Shown here: positions 1-8,760 of the stretch, piece by piece
How the letters are laid out: each line of letters opens with the position of its first letter
Position numbering within the stretch: position 1 is the stretch's first letter
Assembly (NCBI GenBank): GCA_048296855.1
Contig: CP182631.1
Strand: one strand, 5' to 3'
Length of the DNA stretch: 64,000 nt
Source of the DNA: Pseudocolwellia sp048296855
GTDB lineage: Bacteria > Pseudomonadota > Gammaproteobacteria > Enterobacterales > Alteromonadaceae
Made by a program: the position numbers and the translations under genes
Notes under the pieces: generated by a model
The model's input: the letters and a program-made list of their open reading frames with translations, nothing else
Database searches by the model: none
What the model was told of the DNA's origin: nothing

Positions 1-1
1 G

Positions 2-328
2 ACTGATGTAAAAGTCTCTCAAACCTTATGGGCTTTAAAGGAACCCGAGTCAGAAAACTATGTGGTACTAGACTCAGTTAACTTTGAAAACACAGAAGTA
101 ATGCCTTTGTGGTCAAGTGCTGAACTTGCGCAAAACCATTGCTTTGAAGAATGGGAAGACTACCAGCCAACAGAAATTTCAGTTGCTGAATGGATGGAGT
201 TTTGGATTGAAGACCTAAATGAAGACAATATTATTATTGGACTTAATTGGCCTGAAGAGGGCGATTGTGTAGAAGTTGAATTGGCTGAATTTACACAACT
301 ACTTTCTGAAGTTGAAGTTTATAAATAA
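2..328 (+). CDS. DUF2750 family protein, 5' end outside the window
   Basis: The reading frame is open from base 2, so the annotated part is the C-terminal ~108 residues of a gene that begins upstream of the window. It is acidic and tryptophan-rich; stretches such as MPLWSSAELAQ, WEDYQPTEISVAEW and EDNIIIGLNWPEEGD match my memory of the small soluble DUF2750 family (about 120-130 residues), so probably only about 15-20 residues are missing. An in-frame GTG at 62 could be taken for a start, but the family similarity runs well upstream of it, so it is internal. The function of the family is unknown. It is co-directional with pstC but separated by 152 bp holding a hairpin and a Pho-type promoter, so it is not obviously part of the phosphate operon. 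Confidence 0.75.
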   Translation, partial: TDVKVSQTLWALKEPESENYVVLDSVNFENTEVMPLWSSAELAQNHCFEEWEDYQPTEISVAEWMEFWIEDLNEDNIIIGLNWPEEGDCVEVELAEFTQLLSEVEVYK

Positions 329-341
329 ATATAAACAAATT

Positions 342-377
342 AGCTCTAAAACTTATTAGGTTATAGGGCTCATTTTT
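342..377 (+). terminator. possible intrinsic terminator after the DUF2750 gene
   Basis: A 7-bp stem, AGCTCTA (342-348) with TAGGGCT (364-370) including one G-T pair, is followed by CATTTTT. The loop is long (15 nt), so this is a weak call. Confidence 0.35.
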
Positions 378-404
378 ATCCAATCTTAATTCTTGTAAAC
401 ACAT

Positions 405-438
405 CTGTCACAAAACTGTAATATTAATGACATATAAT
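405..438 (+). promoter_or_regulatory. Pho box and -10 element of the pst operon
   Basis: CTGTCACAAAACTGTAAT at 405-422 matches the classical PhoB box (two CTGTCA-type repeats 11 bp apart; consensus CTGTCATAWAWCTGTCAY) at 16 of 18 positions. A TATAAT hexamer follows at 433-438, ten bases after the box, which is the spacing of PhoB-activated sigma70 promoters where the box replaces the -35. The pstC start codon is 42 bp further on. This predicts induction of pstCAB-phoU under phosphate limitation by a PhoB encoded elsewhere. Confidence 0.85.
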
Positions 439-480
439 TTAATTTGAACTTAATATTTATAGTAGATAAAGGCAGATTTA

Positions 481-2700
481 GTGGCTCTAGCATTTAAATC
501 AACTGGCACACGTCAGCTTAAAAACTCTTTAGCAAAATGGTTAATTACACTCGGTGGTATCAGTGTGTTATTTACCCTTGTGCTAATTTTTATGTATTTA
601 CTTTACGTAATTAAACCTGTTTTTGACTCAGCAACTGTAGAACAGACCTCTCAACTTTCTCTTACGTCTTCAACCAAAACATTAAGTGTTGGTGTTGATG
701 AACTAAAAGAAGTGGCCTATCAAATTAATGAACTAGGTGATATTCGCTTTTATCGTTTAACTGATAAAAACGGATATAAAACAGGAAGTCAGTTGTTTTC
801 ACAGCAATTAATTTCTAACGGTGGTGAAGTTAAACACATTGTTGATTCAGGCATTAATTACAAACTGATTGTTGACTCAAATAACAATAACCTAGTTATT
901 GCTCCTAAGTTTCAATCTGTTTACACCGCTGACAGCCGTGAGATTATTGCGAGAATTGATTACCCGTTAGGAGAAGAACCGCTAGAGCTTGACGAAAGCA
1001 ATGCAGGTTTCTCTAAAGTTGCTTTTGCAATGAACTCTGAAAAGGCTGTGTTTGTTGCAAAAACAGACGACGGCCGATTAATAAAAACCACATTGGTATC
1101 AGAAGATAGTTTTGATTATGACCCCGCTTTTGAAACTGTTTTTCAAGAGATAGAGTTTTATTCAAAAAAAGTTGATGAAATTCTGATTACACCTGACTTA
1201 TCGTTAGCCTTTGTTCAAAGTGGCAATACTATATCTGTATTTGAATTAGACGATGAATACAGCGTTACTTTAAAAACGGAAATAAAACCTAAGAAAACCA
1301 TTACCTCTATGGCATTGCTTTCGGGTAGTAGCTCTATTCTCATTGGTGACAATAAAGGAAATATTAGTCAGTGGTTTGAAGTGGCTGGAGACAGTGGTAG
1401 AGACTTTCAAGAAATACGCTCATTTAACAATAGTACAGGTGAAGCTGTAGCAAAAATTTATACTGAGCAATTTCGCAAAAGCTTTTACGGGATAACGGCT
1501 ACAGGTGCCGTTGATGTGTTTTATACAACCAGTGAAGCGCAATTATGGAACGGAAAACTCGTTAATACGCAACCTGATGCTTTTGCGGTATCACCAAGGT
1601 CTGACGCGATTATTACCGTTAATAACAATGAGCTAAAAATCTTTTCAGTACACAACGAACATCCTGAAGTAACGTGGTCTGCACTATGGAAGGAAGTATG
1701 GTACGAAGGGTATGCTGAACCTGATTATATTTGGCAATCTACATCGGGAACGGACGACTTTGAAGCTAAATTTTCTTTAGTTCCTATTTCTTTTGGAACC
1801 ATTAAAGCGGCATTTTACGCCATGTTATTTGCAGTACCAATTGCATTAACCGCTGCCATTTATACCGCATATTTTATGACTCCGGCTTTACGTAAAAAAG
1901 TTAAACCTACTATTGAATTGATGGAAGCATTACCCACCGTTATCTTAGGGTTTTTAGCTGGACTTTGGTTAGCACCACTGATTGAAGACTACTTACCTGC
2001 AATATTCTTAATGGTGATCTTCTTACCTCTATCGACCCTTATTGCAGCGTTTGCTTGGTATAAATTACCGAAAGAACTAAAAATTAAAATACCTGAAACT
2101 TTAGCTCCGGTAATTTTAATTCCTGTTATTTTAGTCTCGGTTTACTTTGCTTTTGCGTTATCACCCGTACTTGAATTACATATGTTTGGTGGCGATGTTC
2201 GTCAATACATTACGAATGAATTAGGTATTAGTTTTGACCAACGTAATGCATTAGTTGTGGGTATTGCTATGGGGTTTGCGGTAATTCCTACTATTTTTAC
2301 TATGGCTGAAGATGCAATTTTCAGTGTTCCTAGGCATTTAACCAGCGGTTCATTAGCGTTAGGCGCTACACAGTGGCAAACCTTAATTAAAGTAGTTTTA
2401 TTAACGGCTAGCCCCGGCATTTTCTCAGCGTTAATGATGGGGCTTGGTCGTGCGGTGGGTGAAACCATGATTGTACTCATGGCAACAGGTAATACCCCAA
2501 TACTTGATTGGAGTATTTTCCAAGGCATGAGAACACTAGCGGCTAATATAGCGGTAGAAATGCCAGAGTCAGAAGTGGGTAGCTCGCACTACAGAATTTT
2601 ATTCTTAGCTGCATTTGTTTTATTCGTGTTTACTTTTGTAGTTAACACACTTGCAGAATTTATTCGTCAGCGTTTACGCGACAAATATAGCTCGTTATAA
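481..2700 (+). CDS. pstC: phosphate ABC transporter permease PstC (long form)
   Basis: Inner-membrane permease subunit of the high-affinity phosphate importer PstSCAB. At 739 residues it is the long PstC seen in Vibrio, Shewanella and relatives, more than twice the E. coli protein (about 319). Residues ~17-45 form a membrane segment, ~46-430 a large extracytoplasmic insertion of beta-propeller-like character, and ~435-739 the ABC permease domain with about six membrane segments and the EAA loop (SGSLALGATQWQTL) that contacts PstB. The start is GTG at 481, preceded by AAAGG at a sensible distance. It is the first gene of pstC-pstA-pstB-phoU, behind a Pho box. No pstS, the usual binding-protein gene, lies in the window. 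Confidence 0.95.
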   Translation: MALAFKSTGTRQLKNSLAKWLITLGGISVLFTLVLIFMYLLYVIKPVFDSATVEQTSQLSLTSSTKTLSVGVDELKEVAYQINELGDIRFYRLTDKNGYKTGSQLFSQQLISNGGEVKHIVDSGINYKLIVDSNNNNLVIAPKFQSVYTADSREIIARIDYPLGEEPLELDESNAGFSKVAFAMNSEKAVFVAKTDDGRLIKTTLVSEDSFDYDPAFETVFQEIEFYSKKVDEILITPDLSLAFVQSGNTISVFELDDEYSVTLKTEIKPKKTITSMALLSGSSSILIGDNKGNISQWFEVAGDSGRDFQEIRSFNNSTGEAVAKIYTEQFRKSFYGITATGAVDVFYTTSEAQLWNGKLVNTQPDAFAVSPRSDAIITVNNNELKIFSVHNEHPEVTWSALWKEVWYEGYAEPDYIWQSTSGTDDFEAKFSLVPISFGTIKAAFYAMLFAVPIALTAAIYTAYFMTPALRKKVKPTIELMEALPTVILGFLAGLWLAPLIEDYLPAIFLMVIFLPLSTLIAAFAWYKLPKELKIKIPETLAPVILIPVILVSVYFAFALSPVLELHMFGGDVRQYITNELGISFDQRNALVVGIAMGFAVIPTIFTMAEDAIFSVPRHLTSGSLALGATQWQTLIKVVLLTASPGIFSALMMGLGRAVGETMIVLMATGNTPILDWSIFQGMRTLAANIAVEMPESEVGSSHYRILFLAAFVLFVFTFVVNTLAEFIRQRLRDKYSSL

Positions 2701-2720
2701 AGGCAAGTTATTAGGTAAAT

Positions 2721-4391
2721 ATGATGAAAAATAGTAATAAAGAGCAACAAAATATGAATAAATGGTTTCGTTCAGGATCACCTTGGATATGGTTGTCAGC
2801 CGGCGGTGTAAGTATCAGCTTAATTTCAGTATTAGGTTTGTTATGGCTTATCGCTTCTAAAGGTTTATCTTACTTTTGGCCAGCCGATATTTATGAATTT
2901 AAGTCAATAAACGATAAAGGTATTCACGGTACAGTGATTGGTGAAATATACGATCGTGAATTTATTCCTGCCTCTCAATTAGCACATACGGCAATTAAAT
3001 TAGCGCCGGGCCAAGAAACAGTAGAGCGTTTGCTCGTTAAAACAGGTAACCGTGAGTTAGTAAGCTTAGATTTTAGATGGTTATTAGTACCAGAAATTCA
3101 AACAACAACTAAGCCTGAAGAAGTTGTTGTTATTGAACGTAGAACCAATGGTAACTTTTATGGTTATATAGAATCCGTTATTTTAGAAGGGAAAGAAGTC
3201 GATATAACTCGATTACCTGAATTACTTGAGCGTGTAGACAATTTTCAAGAAGAAATTGATTCACTACAAAAAACTCATATTGGGGCTATTAACTACAACA
3301 TTGAGCGTACTCGTTTAAAAGAGCGTAAATATAAGCTTGATAACGAATTAACAGACGATTTAGCGAAAGAATTAAATAGCGAAGTTGCAACATTACAAGC
3401 TGAATATAAAGTACTTGAAGCTGAATTAATGGGCTTGCGTGAAGAAATAGCACGTGACCAGTTAGTGGTAAGAGCTATGGATGGTCAAAAAGTTACTATT
3501 AACTTTGAGCACATTCTTAAAGTAACTTATAACAACAAGCTTAACTTTTTTGAAAAGTTTTTAACCTTTTTAGAACAAATTAGCGCATTTTTAGTTGATG
3601 ACCCAAGAGAAGCTAATACCGAAGGTGGCGTATTTCCAGCTATTTTTGGTACGGTGCTAATGGTGCTGTTGATGACTGTTATTGTTTCACCATTTGGCGT
3701 TATTGCGGCTATTTATTTACATGAATATGCGGGTAAAAATGCATTAACTAAATTATTACGTATTGCTGTAATTAACTTAGCGGGTGTACCTTCAATTGTA
3801 TATGGTGTGTTTGGCTTAGGTTTCTTTGTTTATATGGTAGGGGGCAGCTTAGACCAATTGTTCTACCCAGAAACATTACCAAGCCCTACATTTGGTACGC
3901 CAGGTGTTATGTGGTCGGCTATTACGCTAGCGATATTAACGCTACCTGTTGTTATTGTATCAACAGAGGAAGGTTTAGCGCGAATTCCATCAGCAATGAG
4001 GCACGGTAGTTTAGCTCTAGGTGCAACAAAAGCAGAAACCTTATGGCGAATTATATTACCTATTGCTAGCCCAGCAATTATGACGGGAATTATTCTAGCG
4101 ATTGCTCGTGCAGCGGGTGAGGTTGCTCCTCTTATGTTAGTAGGAGTTGTTAAAATGGCACCTAACTTACCATTAGATGGCAATTTCCCATTCTTACATC
4201 TTGATAGAAAGTTTATGCACTTAGGTTTCCATATATACGATGTAGGTTTCCAAAGTCCTAACGTAGAAGCGGCAAGACCACTTGTTTATGCAACCGCTTT
4301 ATTACTCGTCACAATTATTGTTGCTTTGAATATGACCGCTGTTTCTGTTCGTAACAAATTACGAGAGAAATACAGAATGTTAGAACATTAA
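2721..4391 (+). CDS. pstA: phosphate ABC transporter permease PstA (long form)
   Basis: Second membrane permease of the phosphate importer. The 556 residues comprise an N-terminal membrane segment (~20-45), an insertion of ~250 residues with a strongly predicted coiled coil (~160-250, rich in E/K/L heptads), and a C-terminal permease domain (~290-556) with the EAA loop (RHGSLALGATKAETL). E. coli PstA is about 296 residues, so the extra part is the coiled-coil insertion, matching the enlarged PstC next door. The two insertions probably face each other in the complex; that is inference. It begins 20 bp after pstC. A second ATG nearby (2754, before NKWFRSG) could be the start. Confidence 0.94.
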   Translation: MMKNSNKEQQNMNKWFRSGSPWIWLSAGGVSISLISVLGLLWLIASKGLSYFWPADIYEFKSINDKGIHGTVIGEIYDREFIPASQLAHTAIKLAPGQETVERLLVKTGNRELVSLDFRWLLVPEIQTTTKPEEVVVIERRTNGNFYGYIESVILEGKEVDITRLPELLERVDNFQEEIDSLQKTHIGAINYNIERTRLKERKYKLDNELTDDLAKELNSEVATLQAEYKVLEAELMGLREEIARDQLVVRAMDGQKVTINFEHILKVTYNNKLNFFEKFLTFLEQISAFLVDDPREANTEGGVFPAIFGTVLMVLLMTVIVSPFGVIAAIYLHEYAGKNALTKLLRIAVINLAGVPSIVYGVFGLGFFVYMVGGSLDQLFYPETLPSPTFGTPGVMWSAITLAILTLPVVIVSTEEGLARIPSAMRHGSLALGATKAETLWRIILPIASPAIMTGIILAIARAAGEVAPLMLVGVVKMAPNLPLDGNFPFLHLDRKFMHLGFHIYDVGFQSPNVEAARPLVYATALLLVTIIVALNMTAVSVRNKLREKYRMLEH

Positions 4392-4448
4392 GCTTTTAAC
4401 TTTCAGTACCGGTAAAAAATTATTTAAACAATTTATTTATATGAACAA

Positions 4449-4464
4449 TGGAGGGACACCTCCA
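4449..4464 (+). promoter_or_regulatory. stem-loop in the pstA-pstB gap
   Basis: TGGAGG (4449-4454) pairs perfectly with CCTCCA (4459-4464) across a four-base loop GACA. The left arm is itself a near-ideal Shine-Dalgarno sequence, so it is hidden in the hairpin. It lies 26 bp before the pstB start and 13 bp after its GGAGG is an ATG (4467) that opens a 14-codon frame ending inside pstB. It may tune pstB translation or mRNA stability between membrane and ATPase subunits. Confidence 0.5.
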
Positions 4465-4479
4465 AAATGAGAGAAAAAT

Positions 4480-5304
4480 ATGATCTCTGTAACACCAAAA
4501 GCTTTAATTGATAGCCCAAATAAAATTGACTTAGCAAACTTGTCACCAGAGCAAGTTGCGTTAGAAATCAAAAATCTCAACCTTTTTTATGGTGAAAAAC
4601 AAGCACTACAAAATATATCTATGGCGATCCCAAAAGGCCAAGTAACCGCCTTTATCGGCCCAAGTGGTTGTGGTAAATCTACGCTATTACGTTGTATTAA
4701 CCGTATGAACGACTTAGTTGATATTTGTAAAATAACGGGTGAAATTAACCTGCATGGCGAAAATATTTATGGTCGTCATGTTGATGTAGCTGAGCTACGT
4801 AGAGCTGTTGGTATGGTATTTCAACGACCTAATCCATTTCCAAAGAGCATCTATGAAAATGTTGTTTATGGCTTACGTATCAAAGGCGAAAATAATCGTA
4901 GAGTTTTAGACGAAGCCGTTGAGCAAGCATTAAAAAGCGCCGCGCTATGGAATGAAGTTAAAGATAGACTACATGACAGTGCATTAGGTTTATCAGGTGG
5001 TCAACAACAACGTTTAGTTATTGCTCGTGCAATTGCTATTCAACCAGAAGTATTGTTGCTAGATGAACCCACGTCTGCACTTGATCCTATTTCAACGCTT
5101 ACCATTGAAGAGTTAATCAATGACTTAAAGCAACAGTTTACTGTGGTTATTGTAACGCACAACATGCAACAAGCTGCTCGCGTATCAGATCAAACTGCTT
5201 TTATGTACATGGGAGACTTAATTGAATACAGTGATACCAACACGTTATTTACGACGCCTTCTAAAAAGAAAACAGAAGATTATATAACCGGTCGTTACGG
5301 TTAA
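4480..5304 (+). CDS. pstB: phosphate ABC transporter ATP-binding protein PstB
   Basis: Cytoplasmic ATPase that drives phosphate import through PstC/PstA. All diagnostic motifs are present in 274 residues: Walker A GPSGCGKST at 60-68, the ABC signature LSGGQQQR, Walker B VLLLDEP followed by TSALDP, and the switch histidine in IVTHNMQQAARVSD. The first ~27 residues precede the conserved core and are longer than in E. coli PstB (257 aa). The gap to pstA is 88 bp and contains a stem-loop; the gap to phoU is 76 bp. Confidence 0.97.
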   Translation: MISVTPKALIDSPNKIDLANLSPEQVALEIKNLNLFYGEKQALQNISMAIPKGQVTAFIGPSGCGKSTLLRCINRMNDLVDICKITGEINLHGENIYGRHVDVAELRRAVGMVFQRPNPFPKSIYENVVYGLRIKGENNRRVLDEAVEQALKSAALWNEVKDRLHDSALGLSGGQQQRLVIARAIAIQPEVLLLDEPTSALDPISTLTIEELINDLKQQFTVVIVTHNMQQAARVSDQTAFMYMGDLIEYSDTNTLFTTPSKKKTEDYITGRYG

Positions 5305-5380
5305 AGTTGGTCTATCTTTAATAGAGATAACTAGTAAATTACATTATTCAATAAATACCATAAATTATAAAAGGTGAGGC

Positions 5381-6082
5381 ATGGACAGTTTAAATATAAG
5401 TCGTCATATATCGGGACAATTTAACGAAGATTTAGAACGCATTATTAATCTTGTAATGCAGATGGGTGGTTTAGTTGAAAAACAACTAAATGAAGCCTTA
5501 GAGTCGGTAAGTCAAGGTGATGAAGACTTAGCTAAAAAAGTACTTTCAAATGATTATCAAGTCAATAACCTTGAAGTTGTTATTGATGATGAATGTACGC
5601 GTGTTATAGCTAAGCGCCAGCCTGCCGCAGGCGATTTACGTTTAGTGATGGCGATCATAAAAACCATCGCAGACTTAGAACGTATTGGTGACGAAGCTAC
5701 AAAAATAGCAAAGGTAACGCTAGAGAGTTTAACCAGTAAGCATAAAGAGCTTTTACTAAATTTAGATAATTTAGGTCGTAGAGTTTTAGAGTGTTTACAA
5801 CTTACACTTGATGCTTTTACGCGTATGGATGTGGAGGCGGCATTCAAAATTCATCAAATAGATGAAAAAATAGATCGTGAATATGAAGCGTTAATGCGCC
5901 AATTAATGACCTATATGATGGAAGATCCTCGTTCGATTCCTCAAGTGATGAGTGTTATATGGTCTGCAAGGGCATTAGAGCGTATTGGCGATCGTTGTCA
6001 AAATATATGTGAGTACATTATTTATTTTGTAAAAGGTAAAGTTGTGCGTCATACCAGCGTTGAAGATATGAAAAAAATATAA
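5381..6082 (+). CDS. phoU: phosphate signalling complex protein PhoU
   Basis: Peripheral cytoplasmic protein that couples PstSCAB activity to the PhoR kinase and restrains the Pho response when phosphate is plentiful. The 233-residue, all-helical protein has the two-fold PhoU repeat: residues ~10-110 and ~115-225 each carry the metal-binding signatures (DLERIGDEATKIA and ALERIGDRCQNICEYI). RBS AAGGTGAGG lies just before the ATG. Last gene of the pst operon, followed by a small hairpin. Confidence 0.96.
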   Translation: MDSLNISRHISGQFNEDLERIINLVMQMGGLVEKQLNEALESVSQGDEDLAKKVLSNDYQVNNLEVVIDDECTRVIAKRQPAAGDLRLVMAIIKTIADLERIGDEATKIAKVTLESLTSKHKELLLNLDNLGRRVLECLQLTLDAFTRMDVEAAFKIHQIDEKIDREYEALMRQLMTYMMEDPRSIPQVMSVIWSARALERIGDRCQNICEYIIYFVKGKVVRHTSVEDMKKI

Positions 6083-6108
6083 TTTATTTAACTCATTTAA
6101 TAATTTGG

Positions 6109-6129
6109 TAACTTATATTAAATAAGTTA
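6109..6129 (+). terminator. hairpin after phoU, possible weak terminator
   Basis: TAACTTAT (6109-6116) pairs with ATAAGTTA (6122-6129) over a five-base loop, 26 bp after the phoU stop. No T tract follows (TCCCCAC), so it may be an mRNA-end stabiliser instead of a terminator. Confidence 0.3.
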
Positions 6130-6182
6130 TCCCCACACTTTAAATTAAAGGTCTTTATTTTATCGTTGTTCGTCGACAAAGC

Positions 6183-6202
6183 ATTTGCTAATTATAGCAA
6201 AT
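6183..6202 (+). promoter_or_regulatory. hairpin in the leader of the DUF47-pit operon
   Basis: ATTTGCTA (6183-6190) and TAGCAAAT (6195-6202) form a perfect 8-bp stem with loop ATTA, 54 bp before the DUF47 start at 6257. It could be an operator or leader structure; no Pho box was found here. Confidence 0.3.
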
Positions 6203-6256
6203 AAGTTAATATCCGCCGCGAATTACAATAAAGAGAACCCTTTACTGGAAATTATT

Positions 6257-6937
6257 ATGGCCAGAAACACAATATTAGGTGTCTTTGCTAAGTCTCCTAT
6301 CAAACCACTAGAAAAACACATCAGGTTGGTTGCTAAGTGTAGTAAACAACTCATTCCTTTTTTCAATGCTTGTACCGCACTCGACTGGGACAAAGCTGCT
6401 GAAATCCGAACTAAAATATCAACGTTTGAAAAAGAAGCTGATGCGTTAAAGCGCCAAATCAGGTTAGGGTTACCGGGTGGTTTATTTATGCCCGTTGAAC
6501 GTACAGATTTACTTGAGCTACTCTCTAAGCAAGACAAAATAGCAAATAAAAGTAAAGACATTGCAGGGCGTGTTTTAGGGCGTAAAATTGTTATACCTGA
6601 ATCGTTACAAGTGTCTTTTATTGCTTATTTAGAACGTAATTTAGATGCTATTGAAAAAGCAACGGAAGCGATTAATGAATTAGATGATTTATTAGAAACC
6701 GGCTTTAGAGGTATTGAAGTTGAGTTGGTTGAGAAAATGATCCTTCAATTAGATTTAATTGAAAATGACACTGACTCAATGCAAATCAAGATTAGACAAG
6801 AATTATTAGCAATTGAAGCCGATTTAAACCCCGTAGATGTGATGTTTTTATATCAAATCATCGACTGGGTGGGCGAACTTGCCGATATAGCGGAGCGCGT
6901 AGGTGCTCGTTTAGAAATTATGTTGGCGAGAAAATAA
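6257..6937 (+). CDS. DUF47/TIGR00153 family phosphate transport regulator (PhoU-like), partner of Pit
   Basis: All-helical PhoU-like cytoplasmic protein of 226 residues, the typical length of TIGR00153. Members are nearly always encoded directly before a Pit-type phosphate permease and are thought to control it, as PhoU controls Pst. I chose ATG 6257 (MARNTILGVFAKSPIKPLEKH) because family members start at this motif and usually lack the 24 residues that an upstream in-frame ATG at 6185 would add. The stop is followed after 9 bp by the pit start, so the two are co-transcribed. Confidence 0.88.
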   Translation: MARNTILGVFAKSPIKPLEKHIRLVAKCSKQLIPFFNACTALDWDKAAEIRTKISTFEKEADALKRQIRLGLPGGLFMPVERTDLLELLSKQDKIANKSKDIAGRVLGRKIVIPESLQVSFIAYLERNLDAIEKATEAINELDDLLETGFRGIEVELVEKMILQLDLIENDTDSMQIKIRQELLAIEADLNPVDVMFLYQIIDWVGELADIAERVGARLEIMLARK

Positions 6938-6946
6938 GGGTTAGTA

Positions 6947-8212
6947 ATGGATATTTTAATTTCGAGTGGCTCAACTCTCATCATAATGGCTGCAGTTGTT
7001 GGCTTTTTTATGGCGTGGGGCATAGGTGCTAACGATGTTGCAAATGCAATGGGAACCTCTGTTGGCTCTAAAGCATTAACCATTAAGCAAGCAATTATTA
7101 TTGCGATGATTTTCGAATTTGCAGGTGCTTATTTAGCTGGTGGTGAAGTTACATCGACTATTCGTAAAGGTATTATTGACTCAAGTTATTTTGTTGATTC
7201 GCCTGAATTACTTGTATTTGGCATGATTTCAGCTCTTTTTGCTGCGGCAACTTGGTTATTGATAGCATCAATACTTGGCTGGCCTGTTTCAACGACTCAT
7301 TCAATTGTTGGCGCTATTATTGGTTTTGCTGCTATTGGTGTGAGTCCTGATACTGTTGCTTGGGGGAAAGTAGGAGGTATTGTAGGTAGTTGGATAGTAA
7401 CGCCTCTCATATCGGGGGTCATTGCTTTTGCTATATTTAACAGTGCACAAAAACTCATTTTTGATACAGATAACCCTTTAAAGCAAGCTAAACGTTATGT
7501 GCCTTTTTATATGTTTTTAGCAGGCTTTGTATTAGCGCTAGTAACCATTAAAAAAGGTTTAAAACATATTGGTTTAGAAATTGGTGTGCAAGAAGGTTAT
7601 ATTTACGCGATTATTGTTGCACTCGTAGTCGCTGTTATTGGTAAAATATTTATCTCTCGTCTTAAGTTTAACGAAAAAGCAGCTAAAACAACGCTTTATG
7701 CTAACGTAGAAAAAGTGTTTGCTGTTTTAATGATAGTAACAGCATGTTGTATGGCATTTGCTCACGGTTCAAACGATGTAGCTAACGCTATAGGGCCACT
7801 AGCAGCCGTTGAAAGTATTATTAGTAATAATGGTGAAATAGCTAAGAAAGCCGCTATTGCTTGGTGGATATTACCACTCGGTGGCTTTGGTATTGTTGCG
7901 GGTCTTGCATTATTTGGACACAAGGTTATTGCAACTATCGGAAACGGTATAACGCATTTAACTCCAAGTAGAGGATTTGCTGCAGAATTAGCTGCGGCTT
8001 GTACTGTTGTTATTGCTTCAGGTACAGGGCTTCCTATTTCAACAACGCAAACATTAGTTGGTGCAGTATTAGGTGTAGGAATGGCGCGTGGTATTGCTGC
8101 TATTAACTTAGGTGTAGTGCGCAATATTGTTATTTCATGGGTTATTACGTTACCAGTTGGTGCTGGGCTTTCAATCCTATTTTTCTGGATACTAGAAGCT
8201 TATTTTACTTAA
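6947..8212 (+). CDS. pit: Pit-family inorganic phosphate permease
   Basis: Low-affinity, proton-coupled (or in marine relatives possibly sodium-coupled) inorganic phosphate transporter of the PiT/SLC20 family. The 421-residue protein shows the two inverted PiT signatures: GANDVANAMGTSVGSKAL near residues 27-44 and the second AHGSNDVANAIGPLAAV near 270, each with about five membrane segments. RBS AGGG sits before ATG 6947. The pair DUF47-pit directly follows the pst operon, so high- and low-affinity phosphate uptake are neighbours with separate promoters. A strong bidirectional terminator follows. Confidence 0.95.
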   Translation: MDILISSGSTLIIMAAVVGFFMAWGIGANDVANAMGTSVGSKALTIKQAIIIAMIFEFAGAYLAGGEVTSTIRKGIIDSSYFVDSPELLVFGMISALFAAATWLLIASILGWPVSTTHSIVGAIIGFAAIGVSPDTVAWGKVGGIVGSWIVTPLISGVIAFAIFNSAQKLIFDTDNPLKQAKRYVPFYMFLAGFVLALVTIKKGLKHIGLEIGVQEGYIYAIIVALVVAVIGKIFISRLKFNEKAAKTTLYANVEKVFAVLMIVTACCMAFAHGSNDVANAIGPLAAVESIISNNGEIAKKAAIAWWILPLGGFGIVAGLALFGHKVIATIGNGITHLTPSRGFAAELAAACTVVIASGTGLPISTTQTLVGAVLGVGMARGIAAINLGVVRNIVISWVITLPVGAGLSILFFWILEAYFT

Positions 8213-8265
8213 TTGTAGTGATTAACGTGCCAAGCTAAGTTATTAGGCTGGTTTTTAACAAACGT

Positions 8266-8303
8266 AAAAAAGCCCCGATAATTTATCATTATCGGGGCTT
8301 TTT
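8266..8303. terminator. bidirectional intrinsic terminator between pit and ppiC
   Basis: Perfect 12-bp stem AGCCCCGATAAT (8271-8282) with ATTATCGGGGCT (8288-8299), loop TTATC, an A run on the left and a T run on the right, so it serves both converging genes. Confidence 0.92.
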
Positions 8304-8319
8304 AATAAATACTAATCTA

Positions 8320-8598
8320 TTACGTACGAGCAGTAACTTCTAATAAATGGTAACCAAATTGTGTTTTAACAGGACCTTGAACTTTGTTAAGTTCTGCACT
8401 GAATACTACTTCATCAAACTCAGGTACCATTTGACCACGACCAAATGAGCCTAATTCTCCACCTTGTGCTTTAGAGGGGCAATTTGAATGCTCTTTAGCA
8501 ACTTTAGCAAAGTCTTTACCTGCTTCTATTTCTGCTTTAAGTGCTAAACATTCTTCTTCAGTATCTACTAATAGGTGACGAGCTGACGCTTGACTCAT
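8320..8598 (-). CDS. ppiC: parvulin-type peptidyl-prolyl isomerase PpiC
   Basis: Single-domain cytoplasmic parvulin (92 residues; E. coli PpiC is 93) that speeds cis-trans isomerisation of X-Pro bonds. The whole protein is the rotamase domain: ARHLLV at the N terminus with the active-site histidine, CPSKAQGGELGSFGRGQMVPEFD in the middle, and GPVKTQFGYHLLEV at the end. No signal peptide. RBS AAGGA lies 6-10 nt before the start. It is divergent from the LysR regulator at 8761 and converges on pit. Confidence 0.93.
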   Translation of the reverse strand: MSQASARHLLVDTEEECLALKAEIEAGKDFAKVAKEHSNCPSKAQGGELGSFGRGQMVPEFDEVVFSAELNKVQGPVKTQFGYHLLEVTART

Positions 8599-8760
8599 AA
8601 ACTTTCCTTAAGTGTTATTTTATAATTAGTCGAACAATATCGTAATTTTTCGATCATTTAAACCGTGATTAGTTTATTTTTAATTTTATTGGTGATTGAA
8701 GAAAGTAACTAAAAGATAGATGATATCAACACAAGTATTATTACAGCATGACTTAAACGA

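Noticed and set aside
6185..6256. Longer N terminus for the DUF47 protein
   Set aside because: The 24 extra residues precede the family-typical MARNTILGVFAKSP start and overlap a leader hairpin.
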